From Mycobacterium sp. GA-1285 (lineage in GTDB: Bacteria > Actinomycetota > Actinomycetes > Mycobacteriales > Mycobacteriaceae): a DNA stretch of 64,000 nt. Below, in pieces: positions 35,754 through 47,614 of this stretch; the stretch's first letter is position 1; the number at the start of each line of letters is the position of its first letter. The notes beneath the pieces are model-generated. The model made no database searches. It saw nothing but the letters and a program-made list of their open reading frames with translations, and had not been told where the DNA came from. The stretch lies in contig NZ_LQIS01000002.1 in NCBI RefSeq assembly GCF_001499905.1, forward strand, positions 62,001-126,000. The letters run 5' to 3'. Position numbers and translations under genes: made by a program.

Positions 35754-36157
35754 GATCGGTTCCTCTCGAATCGAGTTCAATTAGCTCTGTTCGGCACGCG
35801 CTGCGGGACGTCGTTGCAAATCCTTTGAAATCACAGCCTTCTGCTACCAAGCGGTTACCCGTCCAGGGCCGTGAACATACACAAATCTCCTGCTCAAAAA
35901 AGTTTTTTCGTCGTCGTAAGTTTTGCAAACGACCGCGGGTTGCTACCAATTTGCCGTGATCCACGTCACACCGTTGAAGTGGACGATGTCCTCTTCGCTT
36001 AGCTACTTAGCAGTACGAAGAATATCGACGCCTTCGTAAGAATTCGCTGGCGCGGACCGTTAACTTCGTCGCCAGCGGGTACTTCTCCGGCAGCGAGGAA
36101 CGGTGCCGGAGTGCGACCGCACCGCTTTGCTGCACCGCTCCCACAGAGGAGGTCATC
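35754..36157. promoter_or_regulatory. 404-bp AT-richer divergent intergenic region upstream of the gvp operon
   Basis: No gene is seen here. The region is less GC-rich than its surroundings and must hold the promoters of the gvp operon (leftward) and the small membrane pair (rightward). Visible elements are a run of six A, one G and six T (35896-35908), a repeated TGCTACCAA (35842-35850 and 35941-35949), GGGTAC at 36077-36082 preceded by GTTAAC at 36059-36064 (a possible SigF/SigB-type promoter for the rightward pair), and GGGTAA on the minus strand near 35856-35861. The promoter calls are tentative. Confidence 0.45.
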
Positions 36158-36367
36158 ATGCAAGTACTCAATCGCTTGGTCGGTGTGGTGCTCGGAATGC
36201 TCGGGGCGGTGCTCGGCGTCCTGCTCAGTGTTGTCGCCGCATTGGTGTGGGTCGTCGGCGGCGTGCTCTGTTTGACGGTCATCTTGATACCGCTCGGCAT
36301 CCCCGTACTGAAACTAGGTTCACGTCTGTTCAGCCTCGCCGGCGACATGATGCACGTCGGAGGATGA
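36158..36367 (+). CDS. Small hydrophobic membrane protein (first of a paralogous pair)
   Basis: 69 residues, nearly all membrane-embedded: two or three hydrophobic segments including VVGGVLCLTVILIPLGIPVLKLG. The stretch LCLTVILIPLGIP is shared with the next gene (LCLTIVLLPVGVP), so the two arose by duplication. GAGGAGG lies 6 nt before the ATG. The function is unknown. It is divergent from the gvp operon and might be co-regulated with it, but nothing else links them. Confidence 0.72.
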   Translation: MQVLNRLVGVVLGMLGAVLGVLLSVVAALVWVVGGVLCLTVILIPLGIPVLKLGSRLFSLAGDMMHVGG

Positions 36368-36368
36368 G

Positions 36369-36683
36369 ATGAGACTTCTACGCGGCCTCATCGGCACCTT
36401 GTTATGGATAGTCGGAGCGTTGCTCGGGCTCGTAGGCATTTTGCTGTGTCTGACGATCGTCCTGCTTCCCGTCGGTGTGCCGCTCGTGGCCTTCGCGGGA
36501 AGGCTGTTGACGCGGGCCGGGTCGTTGCTGCTGCCGCGCGCGGTCGTTCACCCCGTCGCCGAGGCGTCGAAAACCGTCAAGCGCAAGCAGCACAAAGCCA
36601 TATCCGCTACGTCCGACGTCGGGGCCGACGTTCGCAAGAAGACGCGTGATTCCATCCGGAAGGCGCGCAAGCGCGTGGCGTGA
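36369..36683 (+). CDS. Small membrane protein with basic tail (second of a paralogous pair)
   Basis: 104 residues: the hydrophobic N-terminal half (GTLLWIVGALLGLVGILLCLTIVLLPVGVPLVAFAG) is paralogous to the gene just upstream. The C-terminal half is a strongly basic cytoplasmic extension (SKTVKRKQHKA, RKKTRDSIRKARKRVA) that could bind nucleic acid or acidic partners. It starts 1 bp after the previous stop, with a GGAGGATGAG site, so the pair is one operon. The function is unknown. Confidence 0.72.
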   Translation: MRLLRGLIGTLLWIVGALLGLVGILLCLTIVLLPVGVPLVAFAGRLLTRAGSLLLPRAVVHPVAEASKTVKRKQHKAISATSDVGADVRKKTRDSIRKARKRVA

Positions 36684-36725
36684 GCCGCCATCCACCCGTT
36701 CGGTCGGTAAGCGCAGGGCGCCGGT

Positions 36726-36737
36726 TAGATTGCGACG
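36726..36737 (+). promoter_or_regulatory. Leaderless promoter of gluQ
   Basis: TAGATT (36726-36731) is followed by 6 nt and ATG 36738, the leaderless arrangement. No ribosome site is visible. Confidence 0.55.
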
Positions 36738-37607
36738 ATGAATGCCGGCAGGTTCGCCCCGAGCCCCTCGGCGGACCTGCACATCGGCAACCTGCGCACC
36801 GCGATCCTGGCCTGGTTGTTCGCTCGCACCACCGGCCGGCGGTTCCTCATGCGCGTCGACGACCTCGACGACCGCACGTTCACCGACGTCGGCCGGCACC
36901 AACTCGCAGACCTGGCGGCGATCGGGTTGACGTGGGACCTCGTGGAGTGGCAGTCCGAGCACCCCGAGCGTTACGACGCCGCGATCGCAGAATTGGCCGG
37001 CCGCGGCTTGCTCTACGAATGTTATTGCAGCCGAAGGGATATCGCGCAGGCGCCGCGAGCTCCGCATGCGCCGCAGGGGGCTTATCCGGGCACGTGCCGC
37101 GACCTCACCGACGCCGAGCGCGCCACGCGCCGGGCCGAGACGGGCCGCCCACCCGCGCTGCGGTTGCGCACCGACGCGATCGTCCACACCGTGCACGACG
37201 TCTTGCACGGTGATTACACCGGCATCGTCGACGACTTCGTCGTGCGCCGCGGCGACGGGGTGCCGGCCTACAACCTCGCGGTCGTGGTCGACGACGCGGC
37301 CCACGGCGTCGACCAGGTCGTGCGGGGGGATGACCTGTTGCCCTCCTCGCCGCGACAGGCGTATCTGGCCCGGATGCTCGGTTACCCCGAGCCGGTGTAC
37401 GCCCACGTCGCGCTGGTGCTCAACGAGGACGGCGCGCGGTTGGCCAAACGCGACGGGGCCGTGACTCTGGCCGAGATCGGCGTGCCGCGGGCGCTGGCAC
37501 AGATCAGCGAGTCGTTGGGCTGGAAGGCTCACGACGTCGAGGGCATGCTCGCCGAGTTCGATCCGGCCGCACTCCCGCGCACACCCTGGATCTATCGACC
37601 TGACTAG
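36738..37607 (+). CDS. gluQ: Glutamyl-Q tRNA(Asp) synthetase
   Basis: It attaches glutamate to queuosine at the wobble base of tRNA(Asp). The 289-residue protein is a truncated GluRS: catalytic core only, with the HIGH-like HIGN (15-18) after PSPSADL, a cysteine zinc-binding stretch ECYCSRRD and TCRD, and the KMSKS-like RLAKRDGA. It lacks the anticodon-binding domain, which separates it from GluRS. It converges on tgt, the enzyme that inserts the queuosine precursor, supporting a queuosine-modification role for both. Confidence 0.92.
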   Translation: MNAGRFAPSPSADLHIGNLRTAILAWLFARTTGRRFLMRVDDLDDRTFTDVGRHQLADLAAIGLTWDLVEWQSEHPERYDAAIAELAGRGLLYECYCSRRDIAQAPRAPHAPQGAYPGTCRDLTDAERATRRAETGRPPALRLRTDAIVHTVHDVLHGDYTGIVDDFVVRRGDGVPAYNLAVVVDDAAHGVDQVVRGDDLLPSSPRQAYLARMLGYPEPVYAHVALVLNEDGARLAKRDGAVTLAEIGVPRALAQISESLGWKAHDVEGMLAEFDPAALPRTPWIYRPD

Positions 37608-37645
37608 TACCGGCTACACCCCGTCCAATACCTCACCAGTACCTG

Positions 37646-37706
37646 GCGAGCGACCGCGTTTGTGCACATATTTGCGGTGTGTTGGCGGACAAACACGGTC
37701 GCTCGC
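37646..37706. terminator. Long inverted repeat between gluQ and tgt
   Basis: GCGAGCGACCGCGTTTGT (37646-37663) pairs with ACAAACACGGTCGCTCGC (37689-37706), 17 of 18 positions, around a 25-nt loop. It lies between convergent genes, where it could end both transcripts. It may belong to a dispersed mycobacterial intergenic repeat family. Confidence 0.6.
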
Positions 37707-37743
37707 GCAAGAAAACAAGAAATGAGTGCACCGAAACCGCCGA

Positions 37744-39494
<1,751 letters not shown>

Positions 39495-39610
39495 GCAGCG
39501 TCGCGGCTCTTGATCAATTTCGGTGAAAGTGCGGTTGGTGGGTTCGCCGCGAACCATACTGCTCTAGATGATCCGATCTTGACGGGTCACGACATACAAA
39601 GGAGAACAGG

Positions 39611-40072
39611 GTGAAACGTGGTTTCCTGGTCGCCATCGGCGGCGCGGCGATCGTCATCGCCGGTCTATCCGGCTGTTCGGGTGACAAGAAGTCCGAAACC
39701 TACGGTGAGACATCGTCGGCCGCGTCGGCGGAGGGTAAGACCACCGTCACGGTCGACGGTCAAGATCAGGCCGTCCAGGGCACCGTGGTGTGCAGCGACA
39801 TGGGCGGGAACACGAACATCGCGATCGGCGACGCCACCACCGGCATCGGCGCCGTCGTCAGCTCCGGTGACGAACCGACCGTGCAGTCCGTCGGACTCGG
39901 CAACGTCAACGGTGTGACGCTCGGCTACCAGAGCGGCGCGGGCCAGGGCGAGGCCAAGGCCGAGAAGGACGGCAAGACCTACAAGATCACCGGAACCGCG
40001 ACGGGCGTCGACATGGCCAACCCGCTGCAGCCGGTCAACAAGCCTTTCGAGATCGAGGTCACCTGCCCGTAG
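39611..40072 (+). CDS. lpqH: Lipoprotein LpqH (19-kDa antigen family)
   Basis: 153 residues with lipoprotein signal [22 protein letters not shown] and lipobox LSGC. The mature sequence is a good LpqH match: [70 protein letters not shown] and FEIEVTCP at the end. LpqH in M. tuberculosis is an abundant TLR2-agonist glycolipoprotein; its function is unclear. The GTG at 39611 is preceded by AAAGGAGA. It is followed by an intrinsic terminator. Tandem with the gene at 39036. Confidence 0.9.
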   Translation: MKRGFLVAIGGAAIVIAGLSGCSGDKKSETYGETSSAASAEGKTTVTVDGQDQAVQGTVVCSDMGGNTNIAIGDATTGIGAVVSSGDEPTVQSVGLGNVNGVTLGYQSGAGQGEAKAEKDGKTYKITGTATGVDMANPLQPVNKPFEIEVTCP

Positions 40073-40095
40073 CCGGGTCATCGAGCTAGAAAGAA

Positions 40096-40127
40096 GGCGG
40101 CGTCCCGACAGGGGCGCCGCCGCTTTT
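40096..40127 (+). terminator. Intrinsic terminator after lpqH
   Basis: An 11-bp stem (GGCGGCGTCCC with GGGGCGCCGCC, one T-G wobble) closes a GACA tetraloop and is followed by GCTTTT. It lies 24 bp after the lpqH stop and abuts the end of the convergent DUF732 gene. Confidence 0.85.
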
Positions 40128-40465
40128 CATCCGGTGTAGCCGGCGGCCGACTGGCGCAGCTGCCAGATCTGCGCCGGGCACAGCTCGTTGACCGCCTGGT
40201 TGATCAGGTAAGCGCCCTGATACTTGTCTGTGGTGTGGAAGTCGGCGGTCACCTGGTCCACGAGCTGGCCGTAGCCCATCTTGCCCGCCACGCGGTCGCA
40301 TATCGTCCTGCCGTAGCCGATGGCGGCCTCGGCGTTGGGGAAGTTGTATCCCGGTCGCACGTGCACGTTGACCAGGTATGCGACCACGTCGGCGTTGGCT
40401 GTCGGAGCGGAGATCATCGCGGCCGCACCCGCGGCCGCGGCCAGGGTAACCATCACCGGCTTCAT
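40127..40465 (-). CDS. Secreted DUF732 protein
   Basis: 112 residues: a signal peptide (MKPVMVTLAAAAGAAAMISAPTANA) and one DUF732 domain with the family features YLVNVHVRPGYNFPN, GRTICDRVAGKMGYGQLVDQV and NELCPAQIWQLRQ, including two Cys likely disulfide-linked. DUF732 proteins are numerous in mycobacteria and secreted; the function is unknown. It is convergent with lpqH. Confidence 0.85.
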   Translation of the reverse strand: MKPVMVTLAAAAGAAAMISAPTANADVVAYLVNVHVRPGYNFPNAEAAIGYGRTICDRVAGKMGYGQLVDQVTADFHTTDKYQGAYLINQAVNELCPAQIWQLRQSAAGYTG

Positions 40466-40522
40466 GGCTTAAGAGCCTATTCCGTGTCCGCCGTCGATGC
40501 GGGGCACTTAGGCTAGCCACCT

Positions 40523-40894
40523 ATGAGGCTCATGGCTGCTGCTGCGCTCGCGTGTGGATTCGTCGCCGCACCGCTGATGACCGCCGCGAATGCGCCGGCG
40601 TCGCCGGGCTACTGCGACGGCGCTGACTGTGTGCCGTACGTCGACCGGACCGCGGTCGAGGGCACGCAATGTGTGCAGAACACCCGCTACAACTTCGGTA
40701 TCGACGCGTCGGGCAACACGCTGGCGTGCAACTCGCGCAGGACCTGGGTCTCGTCGCCGCCATTGGTCGGCATCCGCACCAACCGTCTGCCGTGCGGTGA
40801 CGCGACCGGGGTGGCCCAGTCCCCCGACGGCGTTCCGCTCAGCTGCCTGGACGGTGCGTGGACGCCCGACTACCGGGTGATCTTCTACGGCTGA
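40523..40894 (+). CDS. Secreted Cys-rich hypothetical protein
   Basis: 123 residues with a signal peptide (MRLMAAAALACGFVAAPLMTAANA) and a mature part with six Cys (GYCDGADCVPY, TQCVQNT, LACNSRR, LPCGDA, LSCLDG), likely three disulfides. It is not assigned to a family I can name but is of the small exported kind common in mycobacteria. TAGGCT at 40509-40514 lies 8 nt before the ATG, a probable leaderless promoter. It is divergent from the DUF732 gene. Confidence 0.72.
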   Translation: MRLMAAAALACGFVAAPLMTAANAPASPGYCDGADCVPYVDRTAVEGTQCVQNTRYNFGIDASGNTLACNSRRTWVSSPPLVGIRTNRLPCGDATGVAQSPDGVPLSCLDGAWTPDYRVIFYG

Positions 40895-41008
40895 CGCGCG
40901 CGTCAGTACCCCCCCGGGACGTGGCCGGAAGCGGCCGTGTTGCGCCCTCGCATCGTCTTCCCGGATGTGATCTGCGCCTCGCTATTGTTTTGAGACCCAA
41001 CGCGTTGC

Positions 41009-41488
41009 GTGGCGAAGGTGACGAATGGGGTCAAGCTGGGTACAACCACGGGCGTGGTGATCGATGTGCGTCTGCGGCCGGCAGACCCCCTGAGAATCGA
41101 GGTGCCGGCCACCGCGGATCGACTGGCACAGATTCGCCGCGATCTTCTCGGGTGGATGGAACCGATCGGCGTGCCCGACGCCGTGGGCGCCGATATCGTG
41201 CTCGCGGTCAACGAGGCCGCCACCAACTGCGTCGAACACGCCTACCGGGACTGTCCCGACGGTGTGATGGTCGTCGAAGCGAGCGCCGAGGAGGGGCGGA
41301 TCGTGGTCTGTGTGTCCGATCACGGCCAGTGGCGAACCCCCAGCACCGAGCCGACCACGCGCGGCCGCGGCCTGCCGATCATCCGCGCGGTGGGCGACGG
41401 CGTGGATGTCTGTCCATCCGCGTCGGGCACCACCGTGCGCATCGACTTCGACGTGACCGAAGCCGAGCGCCGGTCAGGAATTGGGTAG
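41009..41488 (+). CDS. RsbW-like anti-sigma-factor serine kinase
   Basis: 159 residues containing a HATPase_c_2 (GHKL) domain: N-box DIVLAVNEAATNCVEHAYRD, G1-box SDHGQWR and G2-box TTRGRGLPIIRA. Such kinases bind a sigma factor and phosphorylate an anti-anti-sigma protein. The neighbouring genes supply a SpoIIE/PP2C phosphatase and two receiver domains, so it probably belongs to a partner-switching circuit. The cognate sigma and STAS-domain genes are not in the window. The start is uncertain: GTG 41009 or GTG 41057 (MIDVRLRPADPLR). Its 3' end overlaps the convergent response regulator by 15 bp. Confidence 0.85.
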   Translation: MAKVTNGVKLGTTTGVVIDVRLRPADPLRIEVPATADRLAQIRRDLLGWMEPIGVPDAVGADIVLAVNEAATNCVEHAYRDCPDGVMVVEASAEEGRIVVCVSDHGQWRTPSTEPTTRGRGLPIIRAVGDGVDVCPSASGTTVRIDFDVTEAERRSGIG

Positions 41489-41910
41489 CCGAACCACCTG
41501 AACGAAGAACTCGTCGATCTGGCGGACGGCGTTCATGAACTGGTCGAGATCGACGGGCTTGGTGACATAGGCGTTGGCGTGCAGTTTGTAGCTGCGCAGG
41601 ATGTCTTCCTCGGCCGACGAGGTCGTGAGCACCACCACGGGGATGTGGCTGAGTTCGGCGTCGGATTTGATCTGCTCGAGCAACTGCCTGCCGTCGTATT
41701 TCGGCAGGTTCAAGTCGAGCAGGATCAGGTCGGGCCGCGGCGCGTCCGCATACTTGCCTCGGCGGTAGAGGAAGTCAAGCCCCTCCTCACCGTCGTGCGC
41801 GACGTGCAGGGTGTTCTTGATCTTGTTGTGCTCGAACGCTTCTCGGGTGATCAGTTCGTCACCCGGGTCATCCTCGACGAGAAGCACGTCGATAGCCCGG
41901 CCGTCCAGTG

Positions 41911-41914
<4 letters not shown>
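41474..41914 (-). CDS. Single-domain response regulator (Rcp1/CheY-like)
   Basis: 146 residues, a receiver domain only: VLLVEDDPGDE (acidic pocket), LILLDLNLPKYDG with phospho-acceptor D67, VVLTTSS and AYVTKPVDLDQF (switch Lys). The long beta4-alpha4 spacing and the YRRGKYADAPRPDL segment are typical of the Rcp1 type that pairs with phytochrome-like kinases. Its ATG overlaps the end of the histidine kinase gene by 4 bp, so it is the kinase's likely partner. Confidence 0.9.
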
Positions 41915-43478
<1,564 letters not shown>

Positions 43479-43482
<4 letters not shown>

Positions 43483-44690
43483 CCGGCGGCTGTCCGCTCC
43501 ACCCGTACAACGGCGATGTCGTCGCTGATCCCGCCGACCGACTGGGCGCGGCGCTCGACGTCGTCGATCAGCGCGGTGACGAACTCGCGACCGGGAAGGT
43601 GCGCGTAACCCCTGGCGACTTCGAGTAGACCGGCCTCACCGAGGCGTTCGGTTCCGCGACCGGAGCGTCCCTCAAACAGCCCGTCGGTCAGCAGCACCAG
43701 TCCGTACCCGGGGGGCAGTTCGAAGACGTTCAGCGGCCACTCGTTGCCGTAGAGGCCCAGCGCGGGGCCCACCTGGGGTTCGAGCCATTCCACGGTGTTC
43801 GGTCCGTGCAGCAACATGCCCGGATGACCGGCCGAGACGACGTTGAAGGAGAGGTTGTCGGTCGACATCGCGACGCTGATCACCGTCGCGAAGATGCTCG
43901 AGCCGGGCCGTTCGGTGCTCAAAATCCGTTCCAGTTGGCGCATGCGCTCGTTGCCCCGCAACCCGGCGAATGTCAACGCGCGCCAGCCGATCCTCAGCGC
44001 GACGCCGAGCGCGGCCTCGTCGGGCCCGTGGCCGGCCACGTCACCCACCATGACGTGCACGGTGCGATCGGGCGTCTGGACGAAGTCGTAGAAGTCGCCG
44101 CCGAGCAGGGCGTGCTGCCTACTGGGCCGGTATTCGGCGACGATGTCGACCCCGGGTTGTTCCAGAAGCAGCGGCGACGGCAGCAGTCCCCGCTCGAGGC
44201 GAGCGTTCTCCATGGCACGCAATTCGCTGGCGTGCAGTTCCACCGAGGTCAGCTCGGCGCGTTTGCGTTCGACCGCGTAAAGCAGTGCCCGGCGCAACGT
44301 CTCCGGTTCGACACGGCCCTTGACGAGGTAGTCCTGGGCGCCGGCGGCGACGGCGGAAATGCCGAAGTGCTCGTCGTTGAGCCCGGTCAACACGACGATG
44401 GGCATCGTGATGTCGCGCCTGGCGACCCGGTCGAGCGCCTTGATGCCGTCGGCGTCGGGAAGGTTCAGGTCGAGCAGCACGCAGTCGGGACGGAAAAGCT
44501 CCAGGTGTTGTTCGGCGTCCTCCATCGACGGGGCCCACGTGACGCTGATGTCGGCGTCGGCGTCGGCGATCAACTCCTCGACCAGGATCGCGTCACCGCG
44601 GTCATCCTCGATGAGCAGCACCGAAAACGGGCGCAGGGCAGCACCACCGCCGGCCGAGGCTGAGGGGTCCTGGTCGTGAAGCGCGCGCAT
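43479..44690 (-). CDS. Receiver-domain SpoIIE/PP2C phosphatase (RsbU-like)
   Basis: 403 residues: an N-terminal receiver domain (FSVLLIEDDRGDA, CVLLDLNLPDADG with D74, VVLTGLND, AQDYLVKGR), a helical linker (ERKRAELTSVELHASELRAM), then a SpoIIE phosphatase with LLGGDFYDF, VMVGDVAGHGPDEA and LTDGLFEGR, retaining the metal-binding aspartates. It would dephosphorylate an anti-anti-sigma factor when its receiver is phosphorylated. First gene of the operon with the CHASE3 kinase and the Rcp1-like regulator; the RsbW-like kinase gene lies at the other end. Confidence 0.92.
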
Positions 44691-44890
44691 ATACCAATTC
44701 TCTCGGGTTGGTCACCGCGGTCGCCTCGACCTCTGCTTCAGTGACAAATCGTGACAATAGCGTCCTGGAACGATGTGTATCCGCCCTACCGCTACGACGC
44801 TCTCACCCTAACGTGCGGGCTCTCAAGGCAGCCATCCTGCGGGTCGATCGGCAGAGAGACGCGATCGATGAGGGACATCAGGTTCTTTGG

Positions 44891-44978
44891 CGGTGGCGGA
44901 GGGATTTGAACCCTCGGACGGGGGTTACCCGTCACACGCTTTCGAGGCGTGCTCCTTAGGCCGCTCGGACACGCCACC
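44891..44978 (-). tRNA. tRNA-Ser (anticodon CGA)
   Basis: 88-nt class II tRNA: acceptor GGTGGCG/CGCCACC, anticodon stem CACGC/GCGTG with loop CTCGAAA (anticodon CGA), long variable arm, T-loop TTCAAAT. It decodes UCG. CCA is not encoded. Confidence 0.97.
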
Positions 44979-45007
44979 GTGTGGCAGCTTACCGGGCGCA
45001 CGCCGGT

Positions 45008-45469
45008 CTACTCCAATCGCTGCCGGGAGAAGAACGCCTCCAGCGGCGCCGCGCACTCGTCCGCCAGCACGCCGCCGCGCACCTGCGGGCGGTGTGTCAG
45101 CCGCCGATCGCGGACCACATCCCACAACGATCCGACGGCGCCCGTCTTGGGTTCCCATGCCCCGAACACCACTCGCGCGACGCGCGCCATCACCAGCGCG
45201 CCCGCGCACATGGTGCAGGGTTCGACGGTGACCGCCAACGTGGTTCCCTCCAACCGCCAACCGTCGCCGAGAACCGCCGCGGCGGCCCGGATCGCGAGGA
45301 TCTCGGCGTGTGCGGTCGGGTCGCCGAGAGCTTCGCGCATATTGACGGCCCGGGCCAGCTCGGTGCCGTCAGCTGAGACGACGACCGCCCCGATCGGCAC
45401 GTCGCGCGGACCCGCGGTGCGGGCAGCCGCGAGGGCAGCGCGAATCAGCGCCTCATCGTCGAGGGTCAT
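45008..45469 (-). CDS. tadA: tRNA-specific adenosine deaminase
   Basis: It deaminates A34 to inosine in tRNA(Arg)ACG; its substrate gene lies at 55553 in this window. The 153-residue protein has the zinc deaminase motifs: DPTAHAEILAIR (His ligand and catalytic Glu) and EPCTMCAGAL (two Cys ligands). The ATG at 45469 starts MTLDDEALIRAALAAAR. The upstream gene at 45486 encodes its usual partner protein, 16 bp away. Confidence 0.95.
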   Translation of the reverse strand: MTLDDEALIRAALAAARTAGPRDVPIGAVVVSADGTELARAVNMREALGDPTAHAEILAIRAAAAVLGDGWRLEGTTLAVTVEPCTMCAGALVMARVARVVFGAWEPKTGAVGSLWDVVRDRRLTHRPQVRGGVLADECAAPLEAFFSRQRLE

Positions 45470-45485
45470 CGGGGATCGTGCGCAA

Positions 45486-46007
45486 TCACCGACCCATACG
45501 GTCGAGTACGGCCGACAACTCGTCGGCGAAGCCCATCTCGCGCGCGATCCGGCCCAGCTGTTCGTCGGCGTAGAGGTCGGATTCGTCGAGAATGACGCCG
45601 AGCACCCCCTCGGGCAGCCCGATGTCGGAAAGCAGACCCAAGTCGCCCTCTTCGAACGGTTCGGCCTCCTCGAGTTCCTCGGGCTCGATGTCCGCGTCGA
45701 GCATCTCCAACGCCTCCGCGGCGATGTCGTAGTCCAGCGCGGCGGTGGCATCCGACAGGAACAGCCGTGCGCCCGCCGGGGCGGGGCGCACGATCATGAA
45801 GAACTCGTCGTCGATGTCCAGCAGCCCGAATACCGCTCCCGCGCTGCGGATTTCGCGCAACTCGGTCTCGGCGGCGGCGAGGCTGGTCAGGGCCGCCCTG
45901 TGCAGCGGCGCGCATCGCCACTTGCCGTCCTCACGGACGACAGCAACGCCGAAGCCGTCAGGAGTGTCCGTGGACTGCTCCCGCGCTTGTGCACGCTGTG
46001 CTCCCAT
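45486..46007 (-). CDS. tRNA adenosine deaminase-associated protein
   Basis: 173 residues, acidic (many Glu/Asp, for example DIEPEELEEAEPFEEGDLG). It matches the actinobacterial family found beside tadA, with GFGVAVVREDGKWRCAPL and LDIDDEFFMIVRP near the N-terminus. The biochemical role is unknown; gene pairing suggests a link to TadA. It is divergent from tyrA with 94 bp between starts. Confidence 0.85.
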   Translation of the reverse strand: MGAQRAQAREQSTDTPDGFGVAVVREDGKWRCAPLHRAALTSLAAAETELREIRSAGAVFGLLDIDDEFFMIVRPAPAGARLFLSDATAALDYDIAAEALEMLDADIEPEELEEAEPFEEGDLGLLSDIGLPEGVLGVILDESDLYADEQLGRIAREMGFADELSAVLDRMGR

Positions 46008-46101
46008 GTCGGCCTACGGTAGTCGCCGACCATGCCCTTGACCAGCAGTCGGCACCGAGCCTGACGTCGGTCAATGACGCTTCATATGCCAACCTTGGAA
46101 G

Positions 46102-47061
46102 GTGACCAACACACCGGTTTGCGTGCTCGGCCTCGGGCTGATCGGCGGCTCGGTCATGCGCGCCGCGGACGCCGCCGGGCGGGAGGTGTTCGGCTACAAC
46201 CGCTCGCTGGAAGGCGTTCAGGCGGCCACCACCGACGGGTTCGACGCCACCGAAGACCTCGACGCCGTGCTGAGGCGGGCTGCGGCCGACAATGCACTGA
46301 TCGTGCTGGCGGTGCCGGTGCCTGCGCTGGGCCAGATGCTCGGCCACGTCCGCGAAACGGCTCCGGACTGTCCGCTGACGGACGTGATAAGTGTGAAAAG
46401 TGCTGTCCTGCAAGAGGTTCAGGCGTATGGGCTGCTGGAGCGCTTCGTCGGTGGTCACCCGATGGCGGGCACCGCGCACTCGGGTTGGGCGGCGGGCAAC
46501 GCCCGGTTGTTCGTCGGCGCGCCGTGGGTCGTCAGCGTGGACGATCATGTCGATCCGCAGGTCTGGACGCTGGTCATGAATCTGGCTCTGGATTGCGGCG
46601 CGGTCGTCGTCCCGGCCCGTTCCGATGAACACGATGCGGCCGCCGCGACGATCTCTCATCTGCCCCACCTGCTGGCCGAGGCGCTGGCGGCCACCGCCGG
46701 CGAGGTCCCGCTGGCGTTCGCCCTTGCGGCTGGGTCCTTCCGCGACGGCACCCGCGTCGCGGCCACCGCGCCGGACCTGGTCCGGGCGATGTGCGAAGCC
46801 AACGCCGACGAACTGCTGCCGGTGTTGGACCGCACGTTGGAACTGCTCAGCCGCGCGCGCGATGCGCTCGCGGAACACAAGCCGCTGACCGAACTGGTCG
46901 ACTCCGGGCACGCCGCCCGGATTCGCTACGACAACTTCGGCAGGCCGGAGATCGTCACGATCGTCGTCGGCGAAGAGCGGTGGCGCGAGGAACTGGCCGC
47001 GGCCGGCCGCGCCGGTGGGGTGATCAGATCCGCTCTGCCAACCCTGGGTAGTCGAGGATGA
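46102..47061 (+). CDS. tyrA: Prephenate dehydrogenase
   Basis: It oxidatively decarboxylates prephenate to 4-hydroxyphenylpyruvate for tyrosine synthesis. The 319-residue protein has the NAD-binding [38 protein letters not shown] and the substrate-binding [13 protein letters not shown], then the helical dimerisation domain with [19 protein letters not shown]. It corresponds to Rv3754. The GTG at 46102 follows GGAAG. The 3' end overlaps the convergent gene at 47024 by 38 bp. Confidence 0.94.
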   Translation: MTNTPVCVLGLGLIGGSVMRAADAAGREVFGYNRSLEGVQAATTDGFDATEDLDAVLRRAAADNALIVLAVPVPALGQMLGHVRETAPDCPLTDVISVKSAVLQEVQAYGLLERFVGGHPMAGTAHSGWAAGNARLFVGAPWVVSVDDHVDPQVWTLVMNLALDCGAVVVPARSDEHDAAAATISHLPHLLAEALAATAGEVPLAFALAAGSFRDGTRVAATAPDLVRAMCEANADELLPVLDRTLELLSRARDALAEHKPLTELVDSGHAARIRYDNFGRPEIVTIVVGEERWREELAAAGRAGGVIRSALPTLGSRG

Positions 47062-47614
47062 ACCCGTCTTCGTCGACGCTGATCGTGGTGTCGGCGACGG
47101 GTGTGTGCAACTTGATGCCGTCTTCGGCGCTGCTGTAGCTGATCACCGCCGTCTCGACCGACAGGTCCGGCACTCGCACGTACACCACCGGACAGCTGAT
47201 CGAATCCGACCGTTGATACAGCCCGGTACGCCGAATCGGCAGTGCGTTGAAGAACGGGCTGAAGATGACGTCGACGTCCAGCGCGCCGTCGTACGCGGCG
47301 CGGCGCGACTCCCCGGTGTGCTGCTGAACCAGCCACATGTTCTCGTCGTCGCGGGCGATCGACAGCTGCCGTTCCCGCTCGGCGAGTGTGACGGTCATCG
47401 ACAGCCGTTTGGTGGCGCCGGCCTCGTCGGTCACCAAGTCATAGGAAGCGGAGAACGCCGGGTGAAAAGGCGTCGCGGCGGCCACGATCCTGCCGTACGC
47501 CTTGATGCGTTTGGCCGACACATGCACCCGGACCGATTCCATCCGCGGGACGTCGTGTGCCCGCCACGTCAGGATCGCCGGCCATGTCTTTTCGGAGCCG
47601 CCTGCTTCACTCAC
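47024..47614 (-). CDS. Putative glycolipid-binding family protein
   Basis: 196 residues. [38 protein letters not shown] and [17 protein letters not shown] fit the DUF1089/putative glycolipid-binding family, a beta-barrel-like fold without signal peptide. Its role is unknown. The start GTG 47614 is supported by TACGGT 6 nt upstream (47621-47626, minus strand), giving a leaderless transcript. The last 38 bp are antisense to the end of tyrA, so the two convergent transcripts overlap. Confidence 0.8.
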   Translation of the reverse strand: MSEAGGSEKTWPAILTWRAHDVPRMESVRVHVSAKRIKAYGRIVAAATPFHPAFSASYDLVTDEAGATKRLSMTVTLAERERQLSIARDDENMWLVQQHTGESRRAAYDGALDVDVIFSPFFNALPIRRTGLYQRSDSISCPVVYVRVPDLSVETAVISYSSAEDGIKLHTPVADTTISVDEDGFILDYPGLAERI

